A stretch of 64,000 bases of DNA. It comes from Clitoria ternatea. Its lineage: Eukaryota; Streptophyta; Magnoliopsida; Fabales; Fabaceae. The notes beneath the pieces are model-generated. The model saw only the letters and a program-made list of their open reading frames with translations, did not search any database and was not told where the DNA came from. The number at the start of each line of letters is the position of its first letter. The stretch's first letter is position 1. The position numbers and the translations under genes are program-made. The DNA lies in NCBI GenBank assembly GCA_037962975.1, contig CM075676.1, forward strand, positions 43,191,501 through 43,255,500, in the 5' to 3' direction. Of this stretch, positions 11,748 through 24,092 are shown piece after piece.

Positions 11748-12885
11748 CACAGTTGTAACAGGTCTAACTAATCTAGAAACATGTTGGTAGACAACAATCG
11801 CATGCCTTTTTTATTACTCATAAATTTGATATAATATTATATAATCTAAACAATATCAAATTATAATTATAACGATATTTGTAATATAAAAGAAAAAGTA
11901 ATCAATCTCTTTTTTTTCATAATAACAATTGTAGCCGCGAATGAAAGTCCTTGAGTCATTTAATAATTTTTTACAACTAGTATCTATTGTTGAAGAAAAT
12001 AAAGAAAAACTAGTATCTATTAATACAATATTATTATATATGCAATTGATCGATTCGGAGTTGACTCGTGAGTTCAGTTTATAAACGTTACATTCTTTGA
12101 ATCAGAATTTTACTTTTTACGTTCTTTAGTGATTATTATTACTAGCTAATATTTAGCATAACTAGCTAGTACGCATTATCTATAATATCCACGAGCATAT
12201 GCCAAAGCATATGGAAGTTTGTGGCACTAATTAGTTGAAAGTAATTAAATAGCCGGTAGCCGCATATATAAATTAGTAATGAATGGATTCCGTCAACCGA
12301 CGCTCACTGGTATACTTATTGGATTAGCATCGATCATTAGTGGACCAAAGCTTGAAATAAAGCTTAATTGACTAATTAAAACTTTTTACTAACTAACTTA
12401 ACCTATAAAGTTAGTATAGTGTTTGACCTATAAATTTTATATTAAGTATTGCATGCAGCAAATTGGATGAAACCTTAGTGACCTTTGGCATATATATTAA
12501 ATTATCTAACTACGTGAACATTATTCCTTATTTTCATTTTTTCTGTTTAAATTGTTACAAATTTTCGTTTCGTCGGTAGATTAGATAACTACTTAGTCAG
12601 TAGACATTATATATCTTTCTAATATTTTAAACCCAAAATAGTATTTAATTCGTTCCTTTAGCATCATACAAAGAGCTGAATAATTAATTCTTGATTGTTC
12701 CAAAAAACAGTTAAAGATTGTGTAAGAGTGCATTATTGGGTTAACTTTAAAGTAGTACAACAAGTAATTAATATTAAGAATGATGGTTACAAATAGTTAT
12801 TTATATTAATACTATTAAATATTTAATGTAGTTTTTTAAAATATCATTAGTATAATTTATTGGATGTCGTTATTGTCATTTATAA
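11748..12885. other. AT-rich spacer without recognised features
   Basis: About 1.1 kb of AT-rich sequence between the CACTA end and the next retroelement relic. I see no coding frame, repeat or structured element here. Confidence 0.6.
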
Positions 12886-14441
12886 TTGTCTATTATCACG
12901 TTCTCAAAGGGAGATCCTCAGACCTTCGAAGAGTTTAGAAAGAAAGTTGCCACATACATCGAACACAAGATGCACCTTGCCGCCACGAAAAACAATGCGT
13001 CCACAACTCCAACACTAGCCCCAAGAGAGAAACCAAAGCATGAGAGGACACCTTATAAGGAGCGGGATAGGGATTTCTCACCCTGTCCTAAGGAGAAAAA
13101 ATGTTCAATTTCGACCACTATGTCAATCTCAATGATAGGCCAAGTCAGATCCTCAGAGAGGTAGGATTCTCAGGCTTCACTGTTTACATAATATAAGGAA
13201 GCCCATACCAGTCATAGACTTGGTAATCCACACAAGTATTGTGAGTTACAATAACAAATCGGTCATGCTGCTAATGAATGTTGTCAGCTCAAAGATGCAA
13301 TTGAAGTCTTGATAAGATAAGGGAAGCCAAAGAAATACTTGTTCAAAAACAAGTCTTACGATGAGCCAGACTAGAGTGTTAAGAAGAAAAGGGGAAAGTC
13401 CCTAGATAGTGATAAAGGACAAGGTCATAGGAAAGCAACAATAGCTAAAAAGATGAAGTCCAAAGTTATGGAAGCCATTAACGAAGAGAAGGAGCTGGAG
13501 ATGCTTCCTCCAAAAGAGAAGAGAAAAGTCATCGACATGATCACATGAGGTTTCATTGTCCAACATCGCTCAAAAAAATCACTTACGCATGATCATGTCT
13601 GTCCAGGAAAAGCCGGATAACAAACCCTTATGAAGTGGAGTTCAAACTCCATCGATCACTTTCTCAAATGTTGACTTTGGTCCCACCATTTTAGGAGATG
13701 ACAATGTAGTTGTAATTGAATCCATGGTAGCTAGAAAGAGTGTTTGACGTCTACTGGTTGATCAAGGAAGTCCTTGTGACGTTATTTTTTATGAATGTTT
13801 TAAAAAGATGGGCTTAACTGATATGGATTTGAAACCTTACATGTAGAATTTGACAAAAATATTGATAGAGTCTTATCTTCGAGGGTGATCTTGGTGCAAG
13901 AAGGATCAAGGAAAGTATCTTGGTGATCGATGTCAAATCACTTGTCAACGAGATTCTAAGAAGGCCCTCTTTGAACAGTATGAAGGCCATTTATTGTTCC
14001 GACACCATATTTTACTTATCAGGTTCATCGATAAGAATAATCAAGTTTCCATAGTCTAGGAAGACCAATAGATGGCCCAGTATTGTTACAATCTAAGCTT
14101 ACAAATGGTAAAAAAGGAAGTCACCATGAAGAAGAGAAATTTGAACGATGGGAGAACATTGGTTGGCTCAGTCAGCATGATAGATCAGGACCCCAGAGAG
14201 GAATTAAGGATTGATCCTCTCAATCCCTCCAAGCCTACATCAGATGGAGGATCAAAGACCATCATGCTTGGAGATGTTGAGAACGTGACGAACATTAATG
14301 ACAAGTTATCTAACGATATAGAGAAAAAACTAGTGGAACTCTTTCAGGAGTATAAGCAGTTGTTTGCATAGGCTGCTACCAACATGTCAAGCACTGATCC
14401 TAACTTTTGTTGTCACAAATTGGTGGTATAACCTGAGACCA

Positions 14442-15918
14442 TGTTAGACATAACCATTACCCAATATAGAGGATGAATTAGGTATGCTATAATTTGAGAA
14501 AACTTTAACCATTTTTTCACTTTTATAAGAACAAAGAATTTATGCAATAGAAATATGCATAAAAGATGAAAGCAATTCAAAATCTTTATGATAAGAAATA
14601 TAGTAGAAGATGATAACAGATTTGTTTCAAACAATTTAACCAAGTATTACTGAAAAGAATAAATCTTTATAAAATAAATTAAAATCTTTTGATAAAGGAA
14701 TGTAAAGATTAAAACGATACAAAACAATTATTTAACTCACAACAGATATGAAAGATATATAGAAAATGCTTAAGTAAATATTTTAGGGAAAAGAGATACA
14801 ACATCGTGATATATCCTGGTTCAATCATTACCAATATGATATAGTCCAGTCTCCCAGCAAAACGGCCTATAATTTCTTCACTATAACAAAGTCGGTTACA
14901 AGGTTTGATTACAACTTTTGGATCAGATATTCAAAGCTTAATCCCTCTTACAACTTCACATAACTTACAAGTTCTCAACAACTAGTCTGAGGTATCTCTA
15001 GAGAATTGTTACTAACCTTGTCACACCTCAATCCCAATAACTCTCAATCTAATGAAAATGAAAACTCTTATCTCTAAAACTTAGAGCAACTACTTACAAA
15101 TAAACCTTATAAGTCTAGTAATAATCTAAGTAAGCAAGGCTAAAACTCATTTATAATTCTTTCATTTTCCCCTTATGCAAAGCTCTAAATTTATAGGGAA
15201 AAGTGTCACCAATTATGGAAATAAAATATGCCAAGTTTCTTGAAATAATTTAAGAATTGAAAATACTTTGTTTTTACATTAGTGGTTTGGACCAGGAAAG
15301 GAGTGGTTCAAACCATTCTAATAAGTGGTTTAAACCATTTTTGACTAGTGATTTGAACCATTCTAAGTAGTAGTTTAAACCCATCCTTTTTAACAATATT
15401 AGTTTTGAACTAAACCAGTAGTGCTTCAAACTATTCAGGTAGTGGTTTAAACCATTCCTGCTCAGTGGTTCCAATCGTTCAAACATATTTTGAATTAAGA
15501 CATGTTTTGCTTAAAACTTGGTTCATTAATTAATCTTTTTAGTTGCCTTATTAAACCATGAGATTAATAAATTATGAGTTAGACAACTTAGTATGCTCAC
15601 TTAAATTATTACCTAACCCTTACACAAATCTAAAGGAACTCTTCAAGTCTACAGTGATTTCATGTTCCAATTTAGATCAAAGACTTTTGAACCTTTTAGA
15701 TTTATTCATTCTGGATAAGCTTGATTCTCCTTGCTACTTTCAACCTTCTAGAGTTGATCTTTACTGAAGACTTTAACTCTCTTGATATATTTCTCACTCT
15801 AGAATGTCTGCCTATCCATTATAACTTATTTAACATTAACACAACTTGTTTGACATCATCAAAATGTACTTTATTTAAAGCTTTATTTTCCATCATCAAA
15901 ACATGTTTCAACACAACA
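14442..15918. mobile_element. Probable solo LTR (Copia-like) inside the Tat-like relic
   Basis: A 1,477-bp segment interrupts the gag-pol relic exactly between the protease-RT linker (CHKLVV) and the start of reverse transcriptase. It begins TGTTAGACATAACC and ends CAACACAACA, giving TGTT...AACA inverted ends. Flanking bases are GACCA on the left (14437-14441) and AACCA on the right (15919-15923), a 5-bp target duplication with one mismatch. No gag, pol, primer site or second LTR lies between, so it reads as a solo LTR left by recombination. The Copia assignment rests on the CATCAAAACATG-type 3' end and is tentative. Confidence 0.68.
15281..15480. repeat. Palindromic minisatellite, AGTGGTTTAAACCATTC type
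   Basis: Eight or so imperfect copies of an 18-30 bp unit centred on the palindrome TGGTTTAAACCA lie inside the solo LTR. Variants include TGGTTCAAACCA and TGATTTGAACCA. Each core can form a short hairpin. The open frame on the minus strand through it is a by-product of the repeat. Confidence 0.75.
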
Positions 15919-17741
15919 AACCAGACTGATGGCTCGAAAAAGAGACATTTAGGTCCTAAAAAGCATAAGGCAACCTATGAACAGACTGAAGAACTCTTAA
16001 AGGCATGGTTCATCCATGAGATTCGATATTCTTCATGGGCCTCCAACATTGTCATGGTTAAGAAATAAAATGGGAAATTAAGGATGTGTATAGATTACAT
16101 AAGTCTAAATTGGTGTTTCCCGAAGGACCCATATGCACTTCCCAGCATTAATTAAATGGTGAACGACTCTTTAGGTTAATAGTTTCTCCCATTCATGGAT
16201 GCCTCTTTCGGTTATAACCAAATCTCGATATAGGAAGAGGAAGAGGAGAAAAATTTGTTTGTAAATAATAAGGGTGTTTTCCGCTACACTGTTATGCCTT
16301 TTAGCATGAAGAACATCGAAGCGACCTACCAGCAAATGATCACTAAAGTCTTTGAAGGAATGCACACCAAGTTGGTAGAAGTATATGTGAACAATATCAT
16401 TTGGGGATTAAAGATCTCAAGAATATTATTGAAAGGTTAAAGATGTATGACATTTATCTCAACCTACTTAAATGCACCTTTGTGGTACCTGTAAGAAGAT
16501 TCTTGGGTGCATGCTTACCTAGAGAGGTATAGAGGCTAACCCTAACAAGTGAAAGATTATCAGGGAGTTACAAAGCCTAAAGAATCCATAGGAGGTGCAG
16601 CCTTTGAATGGCAAGATAACGACCTTGTCTTGGTTCATGCCTAAGATAACATATCAATCATTGTTGTATAAAATTTTCAAAAAAAAGAAGTGTGAGTACG
16701 GAGAAGAGCAAGAAAAGGCTTTTCCAATCCTGAAAGACAGACTGGATTAGCCACCGATATTGGTAAAACTTGATCCCAAAAAGAAATTGTTTCTTTAATT
16801 GCTTGTTTTAAATGAACCCTTGGGGGTAGTTCTTGTAAAGGAAACACTAGAAGGCTAACTCTAGAATTTGGCATGGAAAAATGCTTGAGACAAGGGACCT
16901 AATGGCCCCTTTTCTTATTTCTCATTGTAGCAAAGTTCAACAATCTAATTAAGAAGGATATTAAGGTGAATTTGTTTAAAGGGTACTCAATAGGAGTAAG
17001 CAGGATACTAGTGTTCATTTGTAGTTTACATATGACACTATCATTGTAGAGGGAACTTTCTACCCAAAATCTCAAAACAATCAAAAGTATCCTTGAATGC
17101 TTTGAGTTGGCTTCTAGACTTAAAGTAAATTTCCATATTTTTTTTGCTTCTTATATGCATTTTGAATCATCAAAGTTATTGTCATATATCTTGGTCTTAG
17201 AGAAATTTAAATGTAAAGTTTCATTATAGAGGAAGAGACATGTCTCATTCAATGGTCAGATTTTCCTAGTGAATTATGTCCTTTCTTCCCTACCCTTATT
17301 TTATCTATCTTTCTTTCTTGTACCTAAAACCATGTTGAAAGATTTGGTGAGGTTATAAAGAGAAACTATAAAAATTGCTTGGGTAAGTTGGGATAGTGTT
17401 TGTAAACCAAAAAAGGAAAAAGGATTTGGAGTGAAAAAATTATACTCTTTCAAACTAGCTTTACTAAGTAAATGTAGATGGAAATTGGTTACAAATAGTA
17501 ATAGCTTTTTATGCAGGATTTTTAGAGCAAGGTACAGTTAGAGTTGCGAGGAGTGACTACAAAGAGGGGGGAAAGGCTCATTATGGTTGAGGGACATTTA
17601 TAAAACTAACGGTTTTACTACTAATAAGGATTGGTTTAAAGAATGAGTAGGGTGTAAAGTAGGGGATCATAATAAAGCGTTGCTTTAGGATGATTTATAG
17701 GCTTTAGAAACTCCTCTGAAATTGAGGTTTCCAAGGTTATA

Positions 17742-18763
17742 TGATGTGGATCTTGAAGGGACAGGCAAGGGCTGAATTCTTGATGAACAAAAATTGATTG
17801 GTGGCTGCCAAATGGAGAAAAAATAACACGGTCCAGGACTAGGAGGGGAGAGCTTTTCACGTTAGGAAAGAGAACAAGGGTGCAGAATTAATTTTGAAAA
17901 TGCAATCCCTAGAAAATCTAGGTTAGCTTAACTTCCTCCTTTAATCTAGGGTTCTTGTTCCTTGATGATTTCAAATTCTGAAGTTGGTTATTTTGATCCC
18001 AAGGTTCAGATTAAGATGGAGTTAATTTAAGAAAAGATTGGCTGCACTTACACTTGATCAACCATGGAAGATGAATTAAATTGGGTTAATTTTTTTTTTT
18101 GGATTCTGAACAATCCCCTCACGTGAAAACTAAGGCTGACACAAAACTGAAAATGCAAGAAGAAAAACGAAAAACACAAAGGAAGAATCACACCTCCATA
18201 AATTGATTAGCATTCATACAAAAGCTTCACACCTATGCATGGCCAATCTTCCTTGATTCACACAAGGACTATGAGCATCACACTCACAACCTAAGTTTTC
18301 AAACCTAGAAAAAAAATTCATAAAAATTCCAAATCTGCCAATTCCATGTTACGTGAGATGTTTTGTGTAACTTGGCTGAACATGTTCCAAGCCATAACCG
18401 CCCCACTACCCACCATAAAGCAAACCGCCTATGTCCACTAAGCAAAAGGGAAAATGCTGAAAAATTTAAATTACATCAAGGATAACATAAAAATTAAAAG
18501 AAAAGGGGTCTTGGTAAGGTTTGAACACAGGTCATTCAACCCCTACACTACCCAAGTCTTGAAAGCTAGACCATTCATGCTAGGCCCTCCGCTATTCATC
18601 CTTCCACATGATCAAATGGGTAAGCTTCGCTTGCGTTGGCTCCTTGGTTATTTCTTCTTGGAGTGTGAGAATCAACCTTTGTAATGTGGCTTTGGTCTTC
18701 TTTGCTTTGGATCTCGTCATAGGTCCTCCTAGCCCTTGCAGTGAGTTGGTGTTGTCCTCATCA
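17742..18763 (-). repeat. 3' LTR of the CRM-like element
   Basis: 1,022 bp, the downstream LTR of the minus-strand element. It matches 24093-25115 almost base for base. Its first 172 bases in element orientation encode the C-terminal end of the polyprotein (stop at 18592-18594). Confidence 0.92.
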
Positions 18764-21700
18764 TTCCCTCCCTCTTGAGCAGGATTTGTCCTCAAATCTA
18801 AGTCTTCGTCACCTGTATCAAATAAAGACAAATCAGCCACATTAAAAGTAGAAGACACATTATACTCACCTGGCATTTGGATTCTATAGGCATTATCATT
18901 GATTCTCTCCAATACTTGGAAAGGACCATCTCCTCTTGGAAGCAGCTTGGATTTCCTTTGTTCAGGAAACCTCTCCTTCCTCATGTGTACCCACACCCAA
19001 TCTCCAGGTTGGAAGACCACCTTTCTCCTACCTTTGTTGGCTTGCTTAGCATAGCTCTCATTTTTCTTGATGATTTGAGCTTTGACCCTCTCATGTAGCT
19101 CCCTCACAAAATCTGCTTTAGCCTGTCCTTCAGTATGCTTAAACACAGAAATGTTAGGCACAGGTAATAAATCAAGTGGAGATAAAGGATTAAACCCATA
19201 GACAACCTCAAATGGAGAACAATTAGTGGTGGAATGGACAGCGCGATTATAAGCAAACTCAATATGGGGTAAGCAAGCCTCCCACCGTTTCAGATTTTGC
19301 TTTAAAACTGCTCTAAGCATAGCACCTATTGTCCTATTGACCACTTCAGTTTGACCATCAGTTTGGGGGTGACAAGTGGTAGAAAACAACAACTTAGTTC
19401 CTAATCTTCCCCACAAACTCCTCCAAAAGTGACTCAAAAACTTAGAGTCCCTATCACTTACAATACTCCTAGGCATGCCATGTATCCTAATGATCTCCCT
19501 AAAGACTAGTTCAGCTACATGGCTTGCATCACTGACCTTTTTGCATGGAATAAAATGAGCCATCTTAGAAAACCTATCCACCACAACTAGTATAGCATCT
19601 CGGCCAGCACTTGACTTGGGCAAACCAAGCACAAAATCCATGGACAAATCTACCCAAGGGTGTTCAGGAACAGGTAGGGGAGTGTATAAACCTTGGGGGA
19701 GTACTTTAGACTTAGCTTGTTTACACTCAATGCATGACTCACAATGCTTGGCTACATCCTTTTTCATGTTAACCCAATAGAAATGTTCATGCAAGATATC
19801 ATAAGTCTTATGCACTCCAAAATGACCCATTAATCCCCCCCTATGTGCTTCCCTCACTAAAAGCTCTCTAATGGAAGATTGGGGAATACATAACCTATTC
19901 TCTCTAAACAAGAACCCATCAAACCTATAATACTCATCCTTAGGCACCTTTTCACATTCCCTATACTTCTGGCCGAACTCACTATCTTCTTCATACAGCC
20001 CCTTTAGAACTTCTAACCCAAGCAATTTGGTCTCTACCATAGAAATAAGGGCATACCTCCTAGACAAGGCATCGGCAACTACATTCCCCTTCCCTTTCTT
20101 GTACTTAATGACATATGGGAATTGTTCTAGGAACTCAACCCACTTGGCATGTCTCTTATTAAGTTTTCCTTGACCCTTAAGATACTTAAGAGACTCATGG
20201 TCACTATGGATAACAAACTCCTTGGGGAAAAGGTAGTGCTGCTAAGTTTTGAGGGTCCTCACTAAGGCATAGAGTTCTTTGTCATAGGTAGAGTAATTCA
20301 AGGCTGCCCCACTTAGTTTTTCACTAAAGTAAGCTATGGGATGGCCTTCTTGGAGCAAAACATCCCCTATACCTATGCCCGAAGCATCACACTCTATCTC
20401 AAAAGACTTGGAAAAATTGGGCAATGCTAGAATGGGTGCACTAACTAGTCTTTGCTTAAGGGTTTGGAAAGCTTTCTCTTGTTTTTCCCCCCACTTAAAG
20501 CTCACATTCTTCTTCACTAACTCATTTAGTGGGGCTGCCAAGGTGCTAAAATCCCTCACAAAATGCCTATAAAAACTAGCTAAGCCATGAAAGCTCCTAA
20601 TCTCACTCACAGTCTTTGGTGTTGGCCATTCTTGGATGGCCTTCACTTTTTCTTGGTCTACCTCTACCCCTTTAGAACTCACTACAAAGCCTAAAAACAC
20701 CACATGATCTTGGCAAAACATGCATTTTTCAAGATTGGCATACAATTGTTCTCGCCTCAAAGTAGATAACACAGAATGCAAATGATGAACATGCAAGTCT
20801 AAATCAGCACTATACACAAGTATGTCATCAAAATACATTACCACAAAGTGTCCTATAAATTCTTTAAGAACATGATTCATCAACCTCATGAATGTACTTG
20901 GTGCATTAGTTAATCCAAAAGGCATAACCAGCCACTCATACAAGCCAAATTTGGTTTTAAAAGCAGTTTTCCATTCATCCCCTTCTCTAATCCTAATTTG
21001 GTTGTATCCACTTTTTAAATCAATTTTGGAAAAGAACTTTGCACCATGAAATTCATCAAGTAAATCATCAAGCCTAGGAATGGGATGCCTATACTTAATA
21101 GTAATGCTATTCACACTCCTACAGTCACTACACATGCGCCACGATCCATCTTTCTTAGGCACTAAAATTACAGGCACAGCACAAGGAGAGATAGAATCTC
21201 TTACCCAACCTTTATCTAAGAGAGCTTCCACTTACCTTTGTATTTCCTTGGTCTCCTCAGGGTTGCTCCTATAGGCTGGCCGGTTTGGAATGGTGGCTCC
21301 AGGTATCAGATCCACCTGATGTTCTATCCCTCTCAAAGGTGGCAATCCACTGGGTAGGTCTGAAGGAAAAACATCCTTGAATTCCTGCAAAAGAGAAGAA
21401 ATAGGAGAAGGCAAAGAAGAAAAACAAATGGGATTAGTATTAAGAATAGGCTTGCAAACCAGCACGTAGAGTGGCTGCCTTGCAAGCAACACTTTCCTCA
21501 CTTCTCTTTCTTTTGCTATCTCTCTCTCATTCTTTTTCCTCTCTTTTTCACTCTTTTCTCTTCCTTTTATTTTTCCCCTCTTTTCTTCACTCTCCTTTCT
21601 CTCTTTCTCCTCTTTCAAGCTCTCGGTCACACTCAATCCCTCACTCTCATGATCTTTTTTCTCTCATAATTTTCTCTCTCAATCTCAACTGATCATGACA

Positions 21701-23236
21701 CACCTCCTGTGGGCTTAAAGGTTTAAGTATCACCTTCTTTCCTTGATGGGTGAATGATATTTTGTTGGAGAAACCATCATGGATAGTCTTGTGGTCATGC
21801 TGCCACGGCCTCCCCAATAACAAATGACATGCCTCCATAGGCACCACATCACACAAGATCACATCCGAATAGGTTCCAATGACTATAGGCACCTCCACCT
21901 GCTGCCTCACTCTTATTTCTCCATCATCACTTAGCCATTGTAACCTATAAGGTCTAGGGTGGGGTTTGGTAGGGAGATTCAACTTGGATACCATCCTAGT
22001 ACTTGCCACATTAGCACAACTCCCACTATCCACAATCACCATGCAAAGTTGTCCATGTACAGCACACCTAGTGTGGAAAATGTTATCCCTTTGGCTTTGG
22101 TCTAAGGGTTCTATATGGGATCCTAACAACCTCCTAACCATTAACAATCCCCCCTCGTTCACTTCTGGTTCTACACCCTCTCCCTCCTCACTCTCATACT
22201 CCTCAGGTGTATCAGACTCAATAGACAATTCACCATCCTCCCTTATCACTACTGTCCTCTTTGTAGGGCATTCATAAGCATAATGCCCCTTACCTTGGAA
22301 CTTGAAGCATGTAATGTCCCTAGTCCTTTTAGGGATTGGTTCCTTCCCCTTAGAAGCATTATGATCAGCCTCCTTAGTGGCCTTAACATCCAAGGCCGAG
22401 CTACCTGCTGCTTTGGCTGAATAGGGTACTGCCCCAAAGCCCTCCCTCTTGGCTTTATCCTTCCACCCAGATGTGGGAGTAGGGGCAATTCACCTTGTAG
22501 CTCCCTTCCTTTTTAGTTGCCTTTCTACTTGAAGGGCCTTATGCACAAGGTCATCCATCTCAATGAATTCCTGCAACTCCACAACATCACGAATATCAGT
22601 AGATAAACCAGCTAAAAATCTAGCCATAGTTACCTCAGGATCCTCTTCTAGATTGGCTTGGAGCATCAGCATCTCCATCTCCTTGTGGTACTCCTCCACA
22701 CTCCGACTCCCTTGAGTGAGTCTTTGAAGTTTAAACTTCAAATCTCTCTCAAAGGAGGCAGGCACATACCTCTTCCTCATCAATCTCCTCAAGTCTGCCC
22801 ACGTACTCACTGATGGCTCTCCATCTCTTTGCCTCTCCCTCTGCAGTTTATGCCACCATACCAAGGCATAGTGTGAGAACTCAGCGGCTGCCAATCTCAC
22901 CTTTTGCTCCTCCTTAAACTCTCCACAAGCATATATATTTTTGATCTTAAGCTCCCAACTCAAGTATGCCTACGGATCATTTTTGCCTGCAAAAGAAGGA
23001 ATGTTTAGTTTTATCCCTTGAAGGGGATTGCTCCACTGCTCCCTAGTCCTTCTATCTTCTTCATGTCTTGGCATCCTTCCTCCATGCCTCCTTGGACTTC
23101 TCCTTTCATTCTCTAACTGGTCAATTCTCTCATGTATTTCATCAGTGGCTTGTCGGAATAGCCTCTCAAGATGTTGAGTTAGAGCTTGCATTTGAAATGG
23201 ATTAAGTCCCCCTTGTTCACCCTGTTCTGCCATCAC
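18592..23236 (-). pseudogene. gag-pol polyprotein of the CRM-like element, disrupted
   Basis: Read from 23236 leftward. Gag starts at a Met at 23236, crosses an in-frame TAG at 22970, and continues 22963-22490. An in-frame TGA (22490) leads into the knuckle and protease segment at about 22488-21647. There the knuckle CFKFQGKGHYAYEC has one Cys replaced by Phe, and protease shows VDSGSCANV. A frameshift follows near 21640. The frame 21636-21232 is the linker before RT. After an in-frame TAA at 21232 comes reverse transcriptase at 21231-20242, with YFDD at residues 133-136, running into RNase H (IECDASGIG). A TAG at 20242 replaces the Trp expected in LKTWQHY. The last segment, 20067-18592 (491 codons), gives the VVADALSRR end of RNase H just upstream and then integrase with H82, H86, C112 and C115 and Asp-Asp-Glu in MDF, SDRD and DGQTE. 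The catalytic residues of RT and integrase are intact, so the damage is mostly point stops. Confidence 0.92.
18764..18777 (-). other. Polypurine tract of the CRM-like element
   Basis: The minus strand reads CAAGAGGGAGGGAA immediately before the 3' LTR start TGATGAGG. The tract also lies inside the open pol frame, where it encodes QEGGN, so priming site and coding sequence overlap. Confidence 0.85.
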
Positions 23237-24078
23237 TAAAACACTTATACAAGGTGAAAAACAATTATAACAGTTGTTGTTCGGACCTCACAAATAATTT
23301 CTCTCAAGTGTTCCACTCAAATTTTGGCTTTTTCTAATAATGTAATTTTCACTCTAGCCTTTTACCACTCTTGATGCTATTTAATCCTTGAGAGTCACAA
23401 GTATAGTTCAGCCACACACAAATGTTCTACCTAATGCAAAATGCTAATAATGGGAAATAGAGATTTGATCCTATCACTAGAGGCCAACAAAAAACAAGAC
23501 ACCAAAAAGGACACACAAACAGTACTAGAATTAAACTATAAACAAAGACAAAACATACAAGACTCAAGCACTTAGGATACGTTTTTGGGACACTATGGCA
23601 GCAAGCAAGAACACGAATTGTAGCAAGCATGGACAGACAAACAATTATAAATAAATACTCAAATTTAGAAATCAAATTAAAAGGCTAAAACACACAAACT
23701 AGAAAAGAATTTGACAAGAAACAAGAAAGAAAAACAAAACAAGAACTCACCTAGACACTAACAAGAAGGTCACGGTTTTGAGACTCAACATGGCAGCAAT
23801 CAAATTCAAAATTTGCAAGATTGGACAGCAAACAACATCAATTTAGGTCATACATATTCAGATTTCAATTCTGGAATTTTTTTGGAAAATTAGGGTGTGC
23901 AATTTGGGGAAAATTTTTCTAGCCACCATAACATGAAATTAATGCTTGGTTTCTTTTCTTTCACAACCCCAACCCTCAATTTAGATGTTCAGAAATTGAA
24001 AAATAACCTAGAGGCAAAGGAATTTCGAATTACCTTTTTGGGTGCTGTCCAAGAAATTTCAAGCCCTTGACTCCAAGA
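23237..24078 (-). other. Untranslated leader of the CRM-like element
   Basis: About 840 bp between the primer binding site and the gag start. It is A-rich on the + strand, with no conserved frame. In retrotransposons this region carries packaging and dimerisation signals, which I cannot recognise here by eye. Confidence 0.7.
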
Positions 24079-24090
24079 GCTTTGATACCA
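24079..24090 (-). other. Primer binding site of the CRM-like element
   Basis: The minus strand reads TGGTATCAAAGC two bases inside the 5' LTR. It differs by one base from the usual plant initiator tRNA-Met site TGGTATCAGAGC. Confidence 0.8.
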
Positions 24091-24092
24091 AA

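Larger units (their letters stand above)
12886..16865 (+). pseudogene. Decayed Ty3/gypsy gag-pol, Tat/Ogre-like, with a solo LTR in it
   Basis: Recognisable pieces in order: a gag tail (frame from 12886, GDPQTFEEFRKKVATYI), a knuckle-like stretch near 13240-13320 (HAANECCQLKDAIEVL), a protease-like motif near 13750-13830 (LVDQGSPCDVIFYECFKKMG), and a segment at 14072-14440 (AQYCYNLSLQ, then QEYKQLFA and SSTDPNFCCHKL). The solo LTR at 14442-15918 follows. Reverse transcriptase then resumes at about 15925 (KKRHLGPKKHKATYEQTEEL), with VMPFSMKNIEATYQQM near 16290 and the catalytic box changed from YVDD to YVNN near 16386. An RNase H-like tail reaches about 16865. Stops and frameshifts are everywhere. 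The motif set matches the Tat/Ogre/Retand side of plant Ty3/gypsy more than the chromoviruses. It is an old relic; its own LTRs are not visible. Confidence 0.8.

Noticed and set aside
15274..15486. 70-codon minus-strand frame
   Set aside because: Made of the palindromic minisatellite in the solo LTR.
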